Shown here one piece after another: positions 10,230-19,827 of a DNA stretch of 64,000 bases. The position numbers and the translations under genes are program-made. Positions within the stretch are counted from its first letter, which is position 1, and each line of letters begins with the position of its first letter. The DNA comes from Caulobacter mirabilis (lineage in GTDB: Bacteria; Pseudomonadota; Alphaproteobacteria; Caulobacterales; Caulobacteraceae), in NCBI RefSeq assembly GCF_002749615.1, contig NZ_CP024201.1, positions 868,001 through 932,000 on the forward strand, given 5' to 3'. Under the pieces are notes generated by a model. It was not told where the DNA came from. It ran no database searches and worked only from the letters and a program-made list of their open reading frames with translations.

Positions 10230-11813
10230 CTATTCGCCCCGCTGGAAGGTGATGCCCATCTCCTCGACGTCGAGGTCGCGCTCCAGCTCGTGGAGCACCT
10301 CGTCCTCGATATGGCCGGCCCGATGCAGCCGGATCAGCTCCTCGCGGCTCCCGGCGATCGCGGCCAGGAGGATGTCGAAGTGGGGTCGGAGCTTCTCCAT
10401 GGCGGCCGCCGCGTCCTGGGCGTAGCGCTCGACGTACTCCACCCTTCGCCGATGCTCTTCCAGGAGCATGGGATGGATCAGTTCGCCGTCCTCGCCATAG
10501 GCCAGCTTCTCGACGACCTCCATTCGGGCGCGGGCCATCGCGGCCTCGGCCGCGGGCATGTCCATGCGCGCGGGCGGGTCGGTGTCGACGGGCCGGACCC
10601 GGCGCACCAGCCAGCCCAGGCTGGAGCCCTGCGCCACGACCGTCACGAAGACGACGGTGAAGGCGCAGACCAGCATCAGGTCGCGGCCCGGCGTATCCAG
10701 CGGCAGGGTCAGCGGCACCGCCACGGTGACCACGCCCCGCATGCCGGCCCAGCCGAGGATGGTCGACTGCCGCCAGCCCAGCGGCCGGGCCGTCTTCAGG
10801 CCGGCGCGATGGGCGATCTTCAGGATGGCTTCCGATCCGAAGACCCAGACGAAACGGGCGAGCGTCAGGGCGAGCACGACGCCGATCACCGCGTAGACCA
10901 TGGGCGGCGGAATGGCCTCGATGCCGCCGATCCGATCGATGACTCCGCGCAGGGAGAAGCCGATCAGGATGAACACCAGCGCCTCCAGCACGAAGACCGT
11001 GATCCGCCAGACCGAGCCGCCGAGGAGGCGGACATCCGCGGAGAGGAGCGTGTGCTGGTTCCAGCCCATGACCAGGCCGGCCGCGACCGTCGAGATCACG
11101 CCCGATACATGGACGGCTTCGCCGGCGAGATAGGCCGCCCAGCCCAGCGCCGTCGTGGCGACCACGATCAGCATTCGGTCGCGCAGGTAGCGCACGGCGA
11201 AGGACCAGGCGAGGCCGACGGCCACGCCGACCGCCACGCCGCCGATCGCCACGATCCCGAAGCTCGTAACCGCGTCGCCGGCATGGAAGACGCCGCTCAG
11301 GGTGGCGGCGACGGCGAACCGGACGAGGATCAGTCCGGTAGCGTCGTTGAGCAGGCTCTCGCCTTCGAGCAGCGCCGTGAGCCGGCGGGGCAGGCTGACG
11401 CCCTTCAGGACGGCCCGCGCCGACACGGCGTCCGGCGGCGAGACGATGGCGCCCAGGGCGAAGCAGGCGGCCAGGGGCAGCTGCGGCAGAATCCAGTGCA
11501 CGACCAGCCCGACGACCAGGGTCGTGAACACCACCGCGCCGACCGCCAGGGACAGGATGCCCGCCAGATGCTGCCGAAATCGTCCGAGCGCCGTGAAGTA
11601 GGCGCCATCCATCAGCAGGGGCGGCAGGAACAGCACCAGCGCCAGCTCCGGATCGAGCGAGATGGCCGGCAGGCCCGGCGCGAAGGCCAGGGCCCCGCCG
11701 CCCACCAGCAGCGCGGCGGAAGGCGGAAGTTTCAGCTTCAGGGCCAGCCAGTAGAGGCCGATCACCAACGCCAGGAGGGCGAGAATGAGCTCGAACGTGT
11801 CGACGCCATGCAT
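10230..11813 (-). CDS. Monovalent cation:proton antiporter, CPA1 (NhaP-like)
   Basis: A 527-residue polytopic membrane protein with the CPA1 core: FLPPLLMDGAYF at 62-73, GAIVSPPDAV at 121-130, and LEGESLLNDATGLIL at 149-163 with the transport Asp of the ND pair at 157. Roughly twelve TM segments are followed by a cytoplasmic tail of about 100 residues rich in Glu and Arg. It exchanges Na+ or K+ for protons for pH and salt homeostasis. It has its own transcription unit, convergent with the TetR gene. Confidence 0.92.
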   Translation of the reverse strand: MHGVDTFELILALLALVIGLYWLALKLKLPPSAALLVGGGALAFAPGLPAISLDPELALVLFLPPLLMDGAYFTALGRFRQHLAGILSLAVGAVVFTTLVVGLVVHWILPQLPLAACFALGAIVSPPDAVSARAVLKGVSLPRRLTALLEGESLLNDATGLILVRFAVAATLSGVFHAGDAVTSFGIVAIGGVAVGVAVGLAWSFAVRYLRDRMLIVVATTALGWAAYLAGEAVHVSGVISTVAAGLVMGWNQHTLLSADVRLLGGSVWRITVFVLEALVFILIGFSLRGVIDRIGGIEAIPPPMVYAVIGVVLALTLARFVWVFGSEAILKIAHRAGLKTARPLGWRQSTILGWAGMRGVVTVAVPLTLPLDTPGRDLMLVCAFTVVFVTVVAQGSSLGWLVRRVRPVDTDPPARMDMPAAEAAMARARMEVVEKLAYGEDGELIHPMLLEEHRRRVEYVERYAQDAAAAMEKLRPHFDILLAAIAGSREELIRLHRAGHIEDEVLHELERDLDVEEMGITFQRGE

Positions 11814-11883
11814 CAGGGCGGCCCCCGTGAGTTTCGCTCCGGGATGGTGCTAGCGCTCAGGGGCGGAAATCAACCGGGGTCGT

Positions 11884-14283
11884 CTAGCGTCCGGGCGTCA
11901 GCGTCAGGATGCGCTCCGTCACGGCCTCCACCGCCGGACGCGAATAGCTGAGCGGCACGAACTCGCCCTTGGCCCACAGCGGGAAGAGATCGCGGAAGTG
12001 AGGACTGGCCGGGTCGCCTGACTGGCCGGGCGTGTTGATGGTCACGCTGTTGTCCCAGGCCCCGACGTCCAGGACCATCCGGAACGACGCGCCGGAGACG
12101 ACGCGGAAGGTGTCGGGACGCCACCCCGCGGCCTGCGGGGAGAGGCCGGTTCCCGACAGGGGCGCCGGACCCGCCGACAGCGCCTCGCGCTCGGCCGCCG
12201 GGGCGAGCGGGGACAGGGCGTGCTCGAAGTGCGCCTGGTGGAGCTTGCCCCAGGCCCAGGCCTTGGGATCGGAGCCCAGTCGTCGCGCGACATCGTCGTA
12301 GGCCGCGACCAGGCTCTGGCGCAGCACTTCGTCACGGGCCTGGACCGGCAGGGTCGAGTCCGGGTGTTCCAGCAGGTCCATCACCGCGGCGGTGTCGCCG
12401 CGCGCCACCACCTCGCGGACGGCCTGCGGCGTCGCCCGGACCACCGTCGCGGGGCCCAGGAAGTTGCCGACCCAGACCTCGTAGAGGGCCGCGCCGGCGC
12501 TGTCCGCCTCTGTGCGATGGTCCCAGCCGCGCAGCAGGGCGAGCGCCGCCGCCAGCTTCGGCTCGTCGGCCTGGATCGGCGCCAGCAGCGCGACCATCCG
12601 CCGGGCGGTGACGTTGGTGGTGTCGGTCTGCAGGGCCATGGCGTCGGCCAGGGTCAGCTTGTCCTTGGCGGCTAGGACCTCGGTGATCCGCGCCATGCGC
12701 GCGTCATTGGCCCATTCGAACCCCACCTTGCGCTCGGCGTAGGGATAGCCGTCGGGCAGGTTGAACTGGTTGGCCGAGGCGAACCAGCCGCCCTTCGGAT
12801 TGTGGGCGCTGGGCAGCTCGTCGATGGTCAGGAAGCCGGTCCACTCGTACCGCCCGTCGCCGGGGACCGGCAGCAGCCCGTCCCAGCCCGGTCGCTTGGG
12901 GACCTTGCCGGCCGCAACCCAGCCGATCTCGCCCTTCGTATCGGCGTAGACCTGGTTCTCGGACGGCGCCCCCCAGTTGGACAAGGCGTCCTTGAACGCC
13001 GGCCAGGTCTTGGCGGTCATGTAGCCCATCGAGCCGAAGTAGGCCGACGTCCCCGGCTCGCTCCAGACGCTGCGGACGGCGAAAGCGCGGTCCTTGTCGA
13101 CCTTCACCACCGGTCCATGGCGGGTGAACTTGAGCTCCACCTTGCGAGGCTGGGCCTCGCCCTTGACCGCGATCTCCTCGACGACGGTTCGCATCGGCTC
13201 CCAGCCGTCCTTGTAGCGGTAGGCGTCGCCGCGGGTCTCGTAGACGTAGAGGTCCTCCTGGTCGGCCGGGAAGATGGTCAGGCCGAAGGCGATGGTTCCG
13301 TTGTGGCCGATCGAGACCCCCGGCAGGGCCGGCTCGCCGGCGCCGATCACCGAGAAGCCCGGGGCCTCCATATGGACGATGTAGCGCAGCGACGGCGCGC
13401 CGTGCTCGCGGTGCGGATCGTTGGCCAGGATCGGCCGCCCGGTGGCGGTCCGCGACCCCGCCACGGTCCAGTTGTTGGAGCCGATGGCGTCGGGCGGGAT
13501 CTCCAGCATGGCGGTCTGGGCCGGCGGTCCGGAGAACTTCACGCCGCTGGTGGCCAGTTGATAGTCGGCCAGAACGTCGGCGGGCACGGCGCAGGGGTCG
13601 AGGCCGGCCGGGACCTTGGTCTCCCACTTCGGCTCGATGTCCCGGTAGAGGCGCGCCGCTTCCAGCCCGGCGGCGCAGGCGATCCTGGCGCGCCCGACTT
13701 CGTTGGCGACGTTGCGGGTCAGGCCATGGCTGCGGATCCGGACCACGTCCTCGGCCGCCCAGAGGTCAGGAGTCGTTCCGGCGATCCGGAATTCAGTCGG
13801 CAGCGGCCGCCGGCCGGCGCGGACCTCGGCGATATAGGCGTTAAGGCCGGCGACGAAGGCCTCCGTATTATCCTTCGCGCCCGGACCATAGGCGTTCCAT
13901 TCGGCGGCCATGTCGCCCCGGTAGAGGAACAGCCGCGCGGCGCGATCCTGGGCGGCGTAGGCCGGGCCGAAGTCCCTGGCCAGCAGGCCCAGGCCGCGCT
14001 TTCGCCAGAGGTCGACCTGCCACAGCCGGTCGCGCGCGACGTTGTAGCCCTGCAGGAAGAAGGCGTCGCGGACGCTGGCGGCGTAGATGTGCGGGATGCC
14101 CCAGCGGTCGATGCGGATCTCGGCCGGCGCGGCCAGGCCGGCGACGCTGTGCGTCTCCCGGCTCGGGGCGGCGAGGGCGGACGTGGCGGTCAGGGCGGCG
14201 ACGCCGGCCAGGACGAGGCGGGAGGCCCGCCGCGAACGCCGCTTCGAGACCCGTCCGCCGTCCGGTTGGAATTTCAGTCGCAC
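11884..14283 (-). CDS. Penicillin acylase family N-terminal nucleophile hydrolase (secreted)
   Basis: 799 residues from the GTG at 14283: a basic n-region, hydrophobic core and ATSALA cleavage site, then the acylase alpha chain (IRIDRWGIPHIYA) and the beta-chain start GSNNW, with Ser269 as predicted autocatalytic nucleophile. Other family marks are SIGHNGTIAFGLT and NDPHR. Members hydrolyse amide bonds of beta-lactams, acyl-homoserine lactones or aculeacin-like lipopeptides in the periplasm; the substrate here is unknown. A longer in-frame extension to 14415 exists, but it would bury the signal peptide. It lies downstream of the TonB receptor/DUF4198 genes on the same strand, separated from them by a strong hairpin. 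Confidence 0.88.
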   Translation of the reverse strand: MRLKFQPDGGRVSKRRSRRASRLVLAGVAALTATSALAAPSRETHSVAGLAAPAEIRIDRWGIPHIYAASVRDAFFLQGYNVARDRLWQVDLWRKRGLGLLARDFGPAYAAQDRAARLFLYRGDMAAEWNAYGPGAKDNTEAFVAGLNAYIAEVRAGRRPLPTEFRIAGTTPDLWAAEDVVRIRSHGLTRNVANEVGRARIACAAGLEAARLYRDIEPKWETKVPAGLDPCAVPADVLADYQLATSGVKFSGPPAQTAMLEIPPDAIGSNNWTVAGSRTATGRPILANDPHREHGAPSLRYIVHMEAPGFSVIGAGEPALPGVSIGHNGTIAFGLTIFPADQEDLYVYETRGDAYRYKDGWEPMRTVVEEIAVKGEAQPRKVELKFTRHGPVVKVDKDRAFAVRSVWSEPGTSAYFGSMGYMTAKTWPAFKDALSNWGAPSENQVYADTKGEIGWVAAGKVPKRPGWDGLLPVPGDGRYEWTGFLTIDELPSAHNPKGGWFASANQFNLPDGYPYAERKVGFEWANDARMARITEVLAAKDKLTLADAMALQTDTTNVTARRMVALLAPIQADEPKLAAALALLRGWDHRTEADSAGAALYEVWVGNFLGPATVVRATPQAVREVVARGDTAAVMDLLEHPDSTLPVQARDEVLRQSLVAAYDDVARRLGSDPKAWAWGKLHQAHFEHALSPLAPAAEREALSAGPAPLSGTGLSPQAAGWRPDTFRVVSGASFRMVLDVGAWDNSVTINTPGQSGDPASPHFRDLFPLWAKGEFVPLSYSRPAVEAVTERILTLTPGR

Positions 14284-14372
14284 GACGCACCCCCACTCAA
14301 CGCTGAAGGCCGCCATAGTCGCGTCGTCGGGCGCAGATCGAAAGCCTGTTTTGCGCCGTGAGCGGAGGATCG

Positions 14373-14406
14373 CCGTGCTTCGGTCCCGAGGAGGACTGAA
14401 GCACGG
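14373..14406. terminator. Strong intergenic hairpin between DUF4198 gene and acylase gene
   Basis: Arms 14373-14386 and 14393-14406 pair over 14 positions (one pair becomes G-U in RNA) around a 6-base loop. It lies 26 bases beyond the DUF4198 stop. No T tract follows on either strand, so it may be a weak terminator or an RNA-processing or stabilising hairpin rather than a classic intrinsic terminator. Confidence 0.5.
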
Positions 14407-14432
14407 ACGACCCATTGATGGCTGGATGGACC

Positions 14433-15233
14433 CTAGCGTCCGCTCAGCGTGAGCGAGGCGAGATCGAGCTTGAAGCGTCCGCCTGCGTCCGCCGGCGGCT
14501 GCATCGTCGAGGCGAACAGCATCACCGGTCCGACCAGGCCGGCGGGAAGCTCAAGCCTGCCCTCGGCGGACGTGCGGACCCGATGGCGGACGCCGTCCCG
14601 GCCGACGACGACCGCCGGATAGTCGGCGAGCGGCGCGCCGCCCGCGAGCAGGACGAAGGTCTTCGCCGAGCCCTTCGCCGCGACGAACTCCAGTCTATGG
14701 CCCAGCGCCTGCGTCGGATCGCTTCCACCGTCGCAGCGCTCGACACAGACGAAGGCCTTGGCGAAGCGGGTCGAAAACGCCTTCAGCACGCGCGGCTTCG
14801 GCATCGCCTCGACCGCCTTCGCGGCCTCGGGGCTGACCTGGTATTCCTCCAGGAGGCCATGGATCCGGGCTTCCGGATACTCGACCTCCCGCGTTACCGC
14901 GCGCGCCGAGAGAACGGCCAGGCCCGGCGCATGGCCCATGAAGTGCGCCTTCATGGACTTGGGGCCGGGGCCGTCGGCCTTGAACACCGCCTGCGGGGTT
15001 CCGGAGACCTGCAGTTCGGCGATGCGCTCGGCCGCAACGGCGATCTCCGGTTCGGGGAACTTGCTGGCGATGGTCACGTCCACCGGCAGGGATTGGTGCG
15101 GAGCTGTCGTGAACGCGCTCGGCAGGATGAAGAAGTCGTGCGCCGAGGCGCTGGAGGCGACCATGGCCGCCAGGCCGACGCCGGCCAGGAACGCCTGCGT
15201 CTTGCCCAAGAACGGAGAGAGTTTGCGGTTCAT
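14433..15233 (-). CDS. DUF4198 domain-containing periplasmic protein
   Basis: 266 residues with a signal peptide (core FLAGVGLAAMVASSASA, then mature HDFFILPS). The mature start AHDFFI is the hallmark of DUF4198 proteins, beta-rich periplasmic proteins often encoded beside TonB receptors or nickel/cobalt uptake systems. It follows the large TonB-dependent receptor by 34 bases on the same strand and is probably co-transcribed. The His just after the cleavage site resembles metal-binding N-termini. A role in handling the metal or ligand taken up by the receptor is likely but inferred. Confidence 0.8.
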   Translation of the reverse strand: MNRKLSPFLGKTQAFLAGVGLAAMVASSASAHDFFILPSAFTTAPHQSLPVDVTIASKFPEPEIAVAAERIAELQVSGTPQAVFKADGPGPKSMKAHFMGHAPGLAVLSARAVTREVEYPEARIHGLLEEYQVSPEAAKAVEAMPKPRVLKAFSTRFAKAFVCVERCDGGSDPTQALGHRLEFVAAKGSAKTFVLLAGGAPLADYPAVVVGRDGVRHRVRTSAEGRLELPAGLVGPVMLFASTMQPPADAGGRFKLDLASLTLSGR

Positions 15234-15267
15234 TTTGATGGTCCTGATCCTGTGAAGAGCGGTCGGC

Positions 15268-18255
15268 TTAGAACTTGGCGGTCAGCCCGACGTAGTAGCG
15301 GCGACCGATCAGGTCGTAGGTGGATGGGTCGGTGTTGGAGGCGATCGCGGGCGTGTAGATCGGCGGCGCTTCGTCGGTCAGGTTGTTCACCCCGGCGCGA
15401 AGCGACAGGACCTCGTTGACCTTCCAGGACCCGCTGGCGTCGAAGTAGTGGATCGCGTCGATGGTCTGGGCGCGGTTGTTGAAGTTCTCGACCGCGCCCT
15501 GGTAGCGCCACCGCACGCCGAGGTTCAGCGGGCCGTGGATCCAGTTCGCGGACGTCAGCAGCTTCCACTCCGGCAGGGTCAGGCCGAAGGCGTTCGAGAT
15601 CGTGCCTTTGCGGTCGGTGAAGGGGCCGCCGGGGATGTCCTGGCGCTGCCATTTCAGGAGCTTGGCGCCGGTCATGTTGAAGGCCAGCGCGCCCCAGTCC
15701 GGCGCGCCGATGTCCGCCAGGTTCAGGCGCCAGTCGACCTGGAAGTCGATCCCCGTGGTTTCGAGCGTGCCCAGGTTGGCGTTGGTCTCGAGCGTATTGG
15801 TGATCTGGCCCGAATTCGGATCCCGGCTGAACAGCTGGCAGAAGAAGTTGTTCGGGTCGTACTTCGGGTTCGAGACGCCGTCCTGATTGTAGCAACGGCG
15901 CAGCTGTTCCGTGACCGAGACCGTGCCGACGACCTGCTCGATGGTGATGTCGTAGTAGTCGATCGACCCCGACAGGTGGCTCAGCCAGGGGTTCGAGAAC
16001 CGCGACTGCCAGGAGACGCCGACGGTGAAGGAGTCGGCGGTCTCCTCCTGCAGGTCGGGATTGCCGCCGGTGACGCCGACGACCTGCGAGTTGGAGAAGG
16101 TGTAGGCGTCGATCACCTGATTGGGCACGCTCTGCGCCAGGCACAGGGCCCGAACGCCCTCCGCACCGGCGGCGCCCGGCGCGCGATAGGCGCCGCGGAT
16201 GTCGCACGGATCGCCCGAGAACTGGCGCACGCCGGTCGAGGACACCGGTACGCCGATGGACGGGAAGGCCAGGTTCCGCGGTCCGAACAGTTCGCCGATC
16301 GACGGCGCCCGGACGGCCCGCTGGACGCCGCCGCGGACCCGCAGGCCGTCCACGACCTCCCAGTTCGCATCGACCTTGTACGAGCTCACGCGGCCGATCG
16401 AGTCGTAGCTCGAGACGCGGTAGCCGAGGTTGGTCTCCAGGTTGCGCACGAAGGGCAGGTCGCGGGCGAGCGGGATCAGGACCTCGCCGTAGCCTTCATA
16501 GACCTTGTCGGCGCCGGAGAGCGGCTGGCCGGCGGCGCCCGCCAGTTCCGGACCCGTGACCCCGTTCAGGGTGAAGGTGCTCGTCAGCAGAGTGTCGGGC
16601 TCGAACCTGTAATTCTGCTCGCGATAGGAGCCGCCGAGCGCGACGCGGACCTCCCCGGCCGGCAGGGTGAAGGCGCCGCCTTGCAGGTTCGCCTCGAGGA
16701 CGCGCTGGTCGGTGACCGTCGTGTTCCGGGCGACCCGGCTGATGTAGCTGATGCAGGAGGCGCTGAGCTTGGTTTCGCCGAACGGGTTGAAGCCCCCGGC
16801 GCAGGTCGAGGCGCCGCCGTCGCTGGCGTCGAGCAGGCGCTGGACGGCCGACCGGGACAGATAGCCGGTGTAGGTGGTGCCGTTGTCCACCCGGCCGTAG
16901 GCGAGGTAGGCGTCATAGGTCCAGTCGCGGAGACCCAGGTCGCCGCGGACGCCCGTGGTGATCTGATAGACGTTGTAGCGCTCCAGCTGTTGGCGCGCGC
17001 CCAGCATGTTGAAGCGCTTGTCCAGGCGGAACGAGCCCGCCGGATCCGGGCGCGAGTCCAGCACCGCCCGCAGTTCGGCGGGGATGAAGGGGTTGGTCGA
17101 CGGCACGCGGAAGCCGGTGTTCGGTCCGGTGGCCGGATTGGAGGCCAGCGAGTTGCCGCTCTCGTACTGCGAGAACATGACGTCGGCGTAGACTTCGACC
17201 GCCGGATTGATCTCGTAGCTGGCCGCCCCGTACATGTTGTACCGGGTCTGCGGGATGATCATGTAGTTCAGCTCGCCCGTATTGTAGGCGAAGTCGGTCT
17301 GCTGCAGCGGGCCGGGCGTCCGGAAGCCTTCGTAGTCGAGGCCGCCTGGACTGACGTAGTCGCGCGCGCCCTGGTAGGCGAAGAGGGTGCCGTCGTTGTT
17401 GAAGCCGAAGGTGTTGCCCCGGGCCGCCCCTGGAACGGCCGCTGAGACGGCCGCCGCGGTCGGCAGGTTGGTCGCGTCGAAGACCGTTGAACCCAGCGGC
17501 GAGGTGCCCGCGAAACCCGAGATCGCCAACGGCCGGCGCGCCGCGTTGTAGACGCTGTCCCGTTCCGAATAGCTGAGCGACAGGACCGCCCGGCCGCGAC
17601 CGTCGGCGATGTCGCCGCCCATCGTCAGACTGACCGCCGTGGTCGCCGCGTCGCCGCGATCGGACTGGCCGTACTGCAGGTCCAGCTGAACGCCTTCGAA
17701 CTTGTCGTTCACCAGGAAGTTCAGGACCCCGGCCACCGCGTCCGAACCATAGGTCGACGAGGCGCCGCCCGTGATCGTCTCGATGTTCGCGATCAGCGGC
17801 GTGGGCAGCAGGTTCAGATCGACGACCGACGACGCGTTCGACGGAACGACCCGGCGGCCATTCAGCAGGACCAGGGTGCGGATGGCGCCGAGACCGCGCA
17901 GCTGCACGTTGGCCTGGCCGGCCGTGTTCGGACTGTTCGAGGCCGCGTTCCCCGCCGCCGTGAACTGCGGCAGGTCGTTGATCAGGCTCTCGATGTTGAT
18001 CGAACCCGTCGCCTGGAAGTCCTCCTGGGTGACCGTGACGATCGGGCTGTTGGCGACATAGTCCTTCCGGGCGATGCGCGACCCGGTGATGACGACTTCC
18101 TCGACCTGGGCGTGTTCGCCTCGGTCCTGTGGCGCGGCGGTCTCCTGGGTCAGTGCGGCCGCGGGCGCGGCGATCAGACTAGCGGAAGCGAATGTCGCCA
18201 GACTGGCGATGAACGACGAGCCGAGTAGTCGGCGTCGGTATGCGGCGTCGGCCAA
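15268..18255 (-). CDS. TonB-dependent outer membrane receptor
   Basis: A 995-residue receptor: signal peptide (LATFASASLIAAPAAA), a TonB-box-like EEVVITGSRI near 52-61, a plug domain (VQLRGLGAIRTLVLLNGRRV, then SSTYGSDAVAGVLNFL), and a long beta barrel ending in the terminal aromatic YYVGLTAKF. The length and the GSRIARKDY box are typical of the large receptor expansions in Caulobacterales. The start codon is TTG (18255) with GGAAC upstream. It should import a scarce large ligand (chelated metal, glycan or peptide) powered by TonB-ExbBD. DUF4198 downstream leans towards a metal, and the CueR-controlled efflux operon lies immediately upstream on the same strand. Confidence 0.92.
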   Translation of the reverse strand: MADAAYRRRLLGSSFIASLATFASASLIAAPAAALTQETAAPQDRGEHAQVEEVVITGSRIARKDYVANSPIVTVTQEDFQATGSINIESLINDLPQFTAAGNAASNSPNTAGQANVQLRGLGAIRTLVLLNGRRVVPSNASSVVDLNLLPTPLIANIETITGGASSTYGSDAVAGVLNFLVNDKFEGVQLDLQYGQSDRGDAATTAVSLTMGGDIADGRGRAVLSLSYSERDSVYNAARRPLAISGFAGTSPLGSTVFDATNLPTAAAVSAAVPGAARGNTFGFNNDGTLFAYQGARDYVSPGGLDYEGFRTPGPLQQTDFAYNTGELNYMIIPQTRYNMYGAASYEINPAVEVYADVMFSQYESGNSLASNPATGPNTGFRVPSTNPFIPAELRAVLDSRPDPAGSFRLDKRFNMLGARQQLERYNVYQITTGVRGDLGLRDWTYDAYLAYGRVDNGTTYTGYLSRSAVQRLLDASDGGASTCAGGFNPFGETKLSASCISYISRVARNTTVTDQRVLEANLQGGAFTLPAGEVRVALGGSYREQNYRFEPDTLLTSTFTLNGVTGPELAGAAGQPLSGADKVYEGYGEVLIPLARDLPFVRNLETNLGYRVSSYDSIGRVSSYKVDANWEVVDGLRVRGGVQRAVRAPSIGELFGPRNLAFPSIGVPVSSTGVRQFSGDPCDIRGAYRAPGAAGAEGVRALCLAQSVPNQVIDAYTFSNSQVVGVTGGNPDLQEETADSFTVGVSWQSRFSNPWLSHLSGSIDYYDITIEQVVGTVSVTEQLRRCYNQDGVSNPKYDPNNFFCQLFSRDPNSGQITNTLETNANLGTLETTGIDFQVDWRLNLADIGAPDWGALAFNMTGAKLLKWQRQDIPGGPFTDRKGTISNAFGLTLPEWKLLTSANWIHGPLNLGVRWRYQGAVENFNNRAQTIDAIHYFDASGSWKVNEVLSLRAGVNNLTDEAPPIYTPAIASNTDPSTYDLIGRRYYVGLTAKF

Positions 18256-18342
18256 GATGCTGTTCCATGAGCTTATGTTATGGGCCGAGTTTTCCTGGCC
18301 CCCCTAAGCTCGTGTACGCGGGGATACTGATCCGCCCTCAGA

Positions 18343-19827
18343 TCATGGGAATCTTTTCGGATCGCGACCGGCCGGCCTCCTGGGGGGCTCGACGTCGCCC
18401 ATGCAACCGCCGTCTCGCTGGGCGCAGACCTCCCAGCCGCCGCCGAGCGCCTTGTAGATGCTGACGACGGCGAGCCGCTGGTCGGTGCGGGCGACGGCGA
18501 GCGAGCGCTGGCTGGCGAAGTCGGATCGTTCGGCGTCGAGCACGTCGAGATAGTCGCCTTCGCCGCCCGCGAACCGGAGGCGGGCCAGGCGCGCGGCCTC
18601 CCGGCTCGCGGCGGCTTCCTGAAGGCGCGACCGAAGTATCATGCTCGCCGCGCCGTAGGCCTTGAAGGCGTCGTCGGTCTCCCGAAGCGCGAGCAGCACG
18701 GTGCGATCATAGGCGATCAGCGCTTCCCTCGCGCGGGCCTCGCTGGCCGCGATCCGGGCGCGCACGCGACCTGAATCCAGAAGCGCCCAGCGGAGGATCG
18801 GGCTGATGAACCAGGAGTCCGCACCCGGGCCGTCGATTGCATCAAGGCTTCCCGCCAGCAGTCCTATGGATCCCTGAACCTCGATCCGCGGATAGAGGTC
18901 GGCCGTCGCCGCCCCGATCCGCGCGGTCGCGGCCGCGAGACGCCGTTCGGCGGCCGCGATATCCTGGCGCCGCGCCAGAAGCTCGCCGGGATTGCCGACG
19001 GCGATCGTTTGGACCGTCAGGGCTTCGCGGGACGGCGCCGCGAGGGGCGGCCTGAACGCTTGCGGGGTTTCGCCGACCAGGACCGCCAGCGCATTGGCGG
19101 CGGCGGCGCGGCGGCGCTCCAGTTCGGGCGCGGCCGCCTCGACGTCGCGCAGGAGCGTTTCAGCCCGCAGGCGGTCGAACGCCGTCGCCGCGCCCGCGGC
19201 CTGCAGGCGTTCTGTCACCTGCAGGCTCTGGCGCTGGCTGGCGCTGATCTCGCCGACCATCGCGAGCTCCGCCTCGGCGCCGCGCAGCTCGAACCAGACC
19301 GCCGCGACCTCCGCGGCGACGCTGGCCTGCACGCCGCGCAACAGCGCCTCGCGCGAACCGACCTCCGCCGTTGCAGCCTCGGTCGACCGCCGCACCCGCC
19401 CGAACAGATCGATCTCCCAGGACGCGTCGACCACGCCGCGATAGGTCTCGATCTCCGCCGGGCCGCCGGCGGATCTCTCGCTCTGGCTGCGCCGACGCCG
19501 CTCATGGCTTGCCGCGACGCCGCCGGAGGCCAGGCCGTCGCGGCGGGTTTCGCGGAGCAGGGCGCGAGCCTCTTCGACGCGCGCGGCGGCGATCCCGACG
19601 TCCAGGTTGGCGGCGAGCGCCCGTCGGATCAGCCCATCCAGCATCGGCTCGTCGAAGGCGCGCCACCAGGTCGCTTCGACGGCGTCCGGGCTCACGCCCG
19701 ATGGGGCTTCGCCGAAGCTCGTCGGCGTCGCCATCGGCGGCGGCGAATAGTCCGGTCCGACCGCGACACAGCCGCCAAGCAACAGGACGACGCCCAGAAC
19801 CGGGAGAGATGAAGGCGACAGGCGCAT
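18343..19827 (-). CDS. Efflux outer membrane factor lipoprotein (NodT family), copper-linked operon
   Basis: 494 residues from the ATG at 19827. Lipobox LLGGC puts the lipidated Cys near residue 20, followed by GPDYSPP and ATWWRAFDEPMLDGLIRRAL, the standard start of NodT-family channels. Two OEP repeats are visible (SWEIDLFGRVRRSTEAA and LYPRIEVQGSIGLLAGS). The C-terminus continues past the usual KALGGGW into a Cys- and Arg-containing tail (EVCAQRDGGCMGD). It is the third gene of the leftward RND operon, its ATG overlapping the pump stop by one base. It forms the outer membrane duct of that pump. Confidence 0.93.
   Translation of the reverse strand: MRLSPSSLPVLGVVLLLGGCVAVGPDYSPPPMATPTSFGEAPSGVSPDAVEATWWRAFDEPMLDGLIRRALAANLDVGIAAARVEEARALLRETRRDGLASGGVAASHERRRRSQSERSAGGPAEIETYRGVVDASWEIDLFGRVRRSTEAATAEVGSREALLRGVQASVAAEVAAVWFELRGAEAELAMVGEISASQRQSLQVTERLQAAGAATAFDRLRAETLLRDVEAAAPELERRRAAAANALAVLVGETPQAFRPPLAAPSREALTVQTIAVGNPGELLARRQDIAAAERRLAAATARIGAATADLYPRIEVQGSIGLLAGSLDAIDGPGADSWFISPILRWALLDSGRVRARIAASEARAREALIAYDRTVLLALRETDDAFKAYGAASMILRSRLQEAAASREAARLARLRFAGGEGDYLDVLDAERSDFASQRSLAVARTDQRLAVVSIYKALGGGWEVCAQRDGGCMGDVEPPRRPAGRDPKRFP

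Noticed and set aside
15448..17445. 665-codon open frame opposite the large TonB receptor
   Set aside because: Same reasoning: a shadow frame of a clearly real receptor gene.
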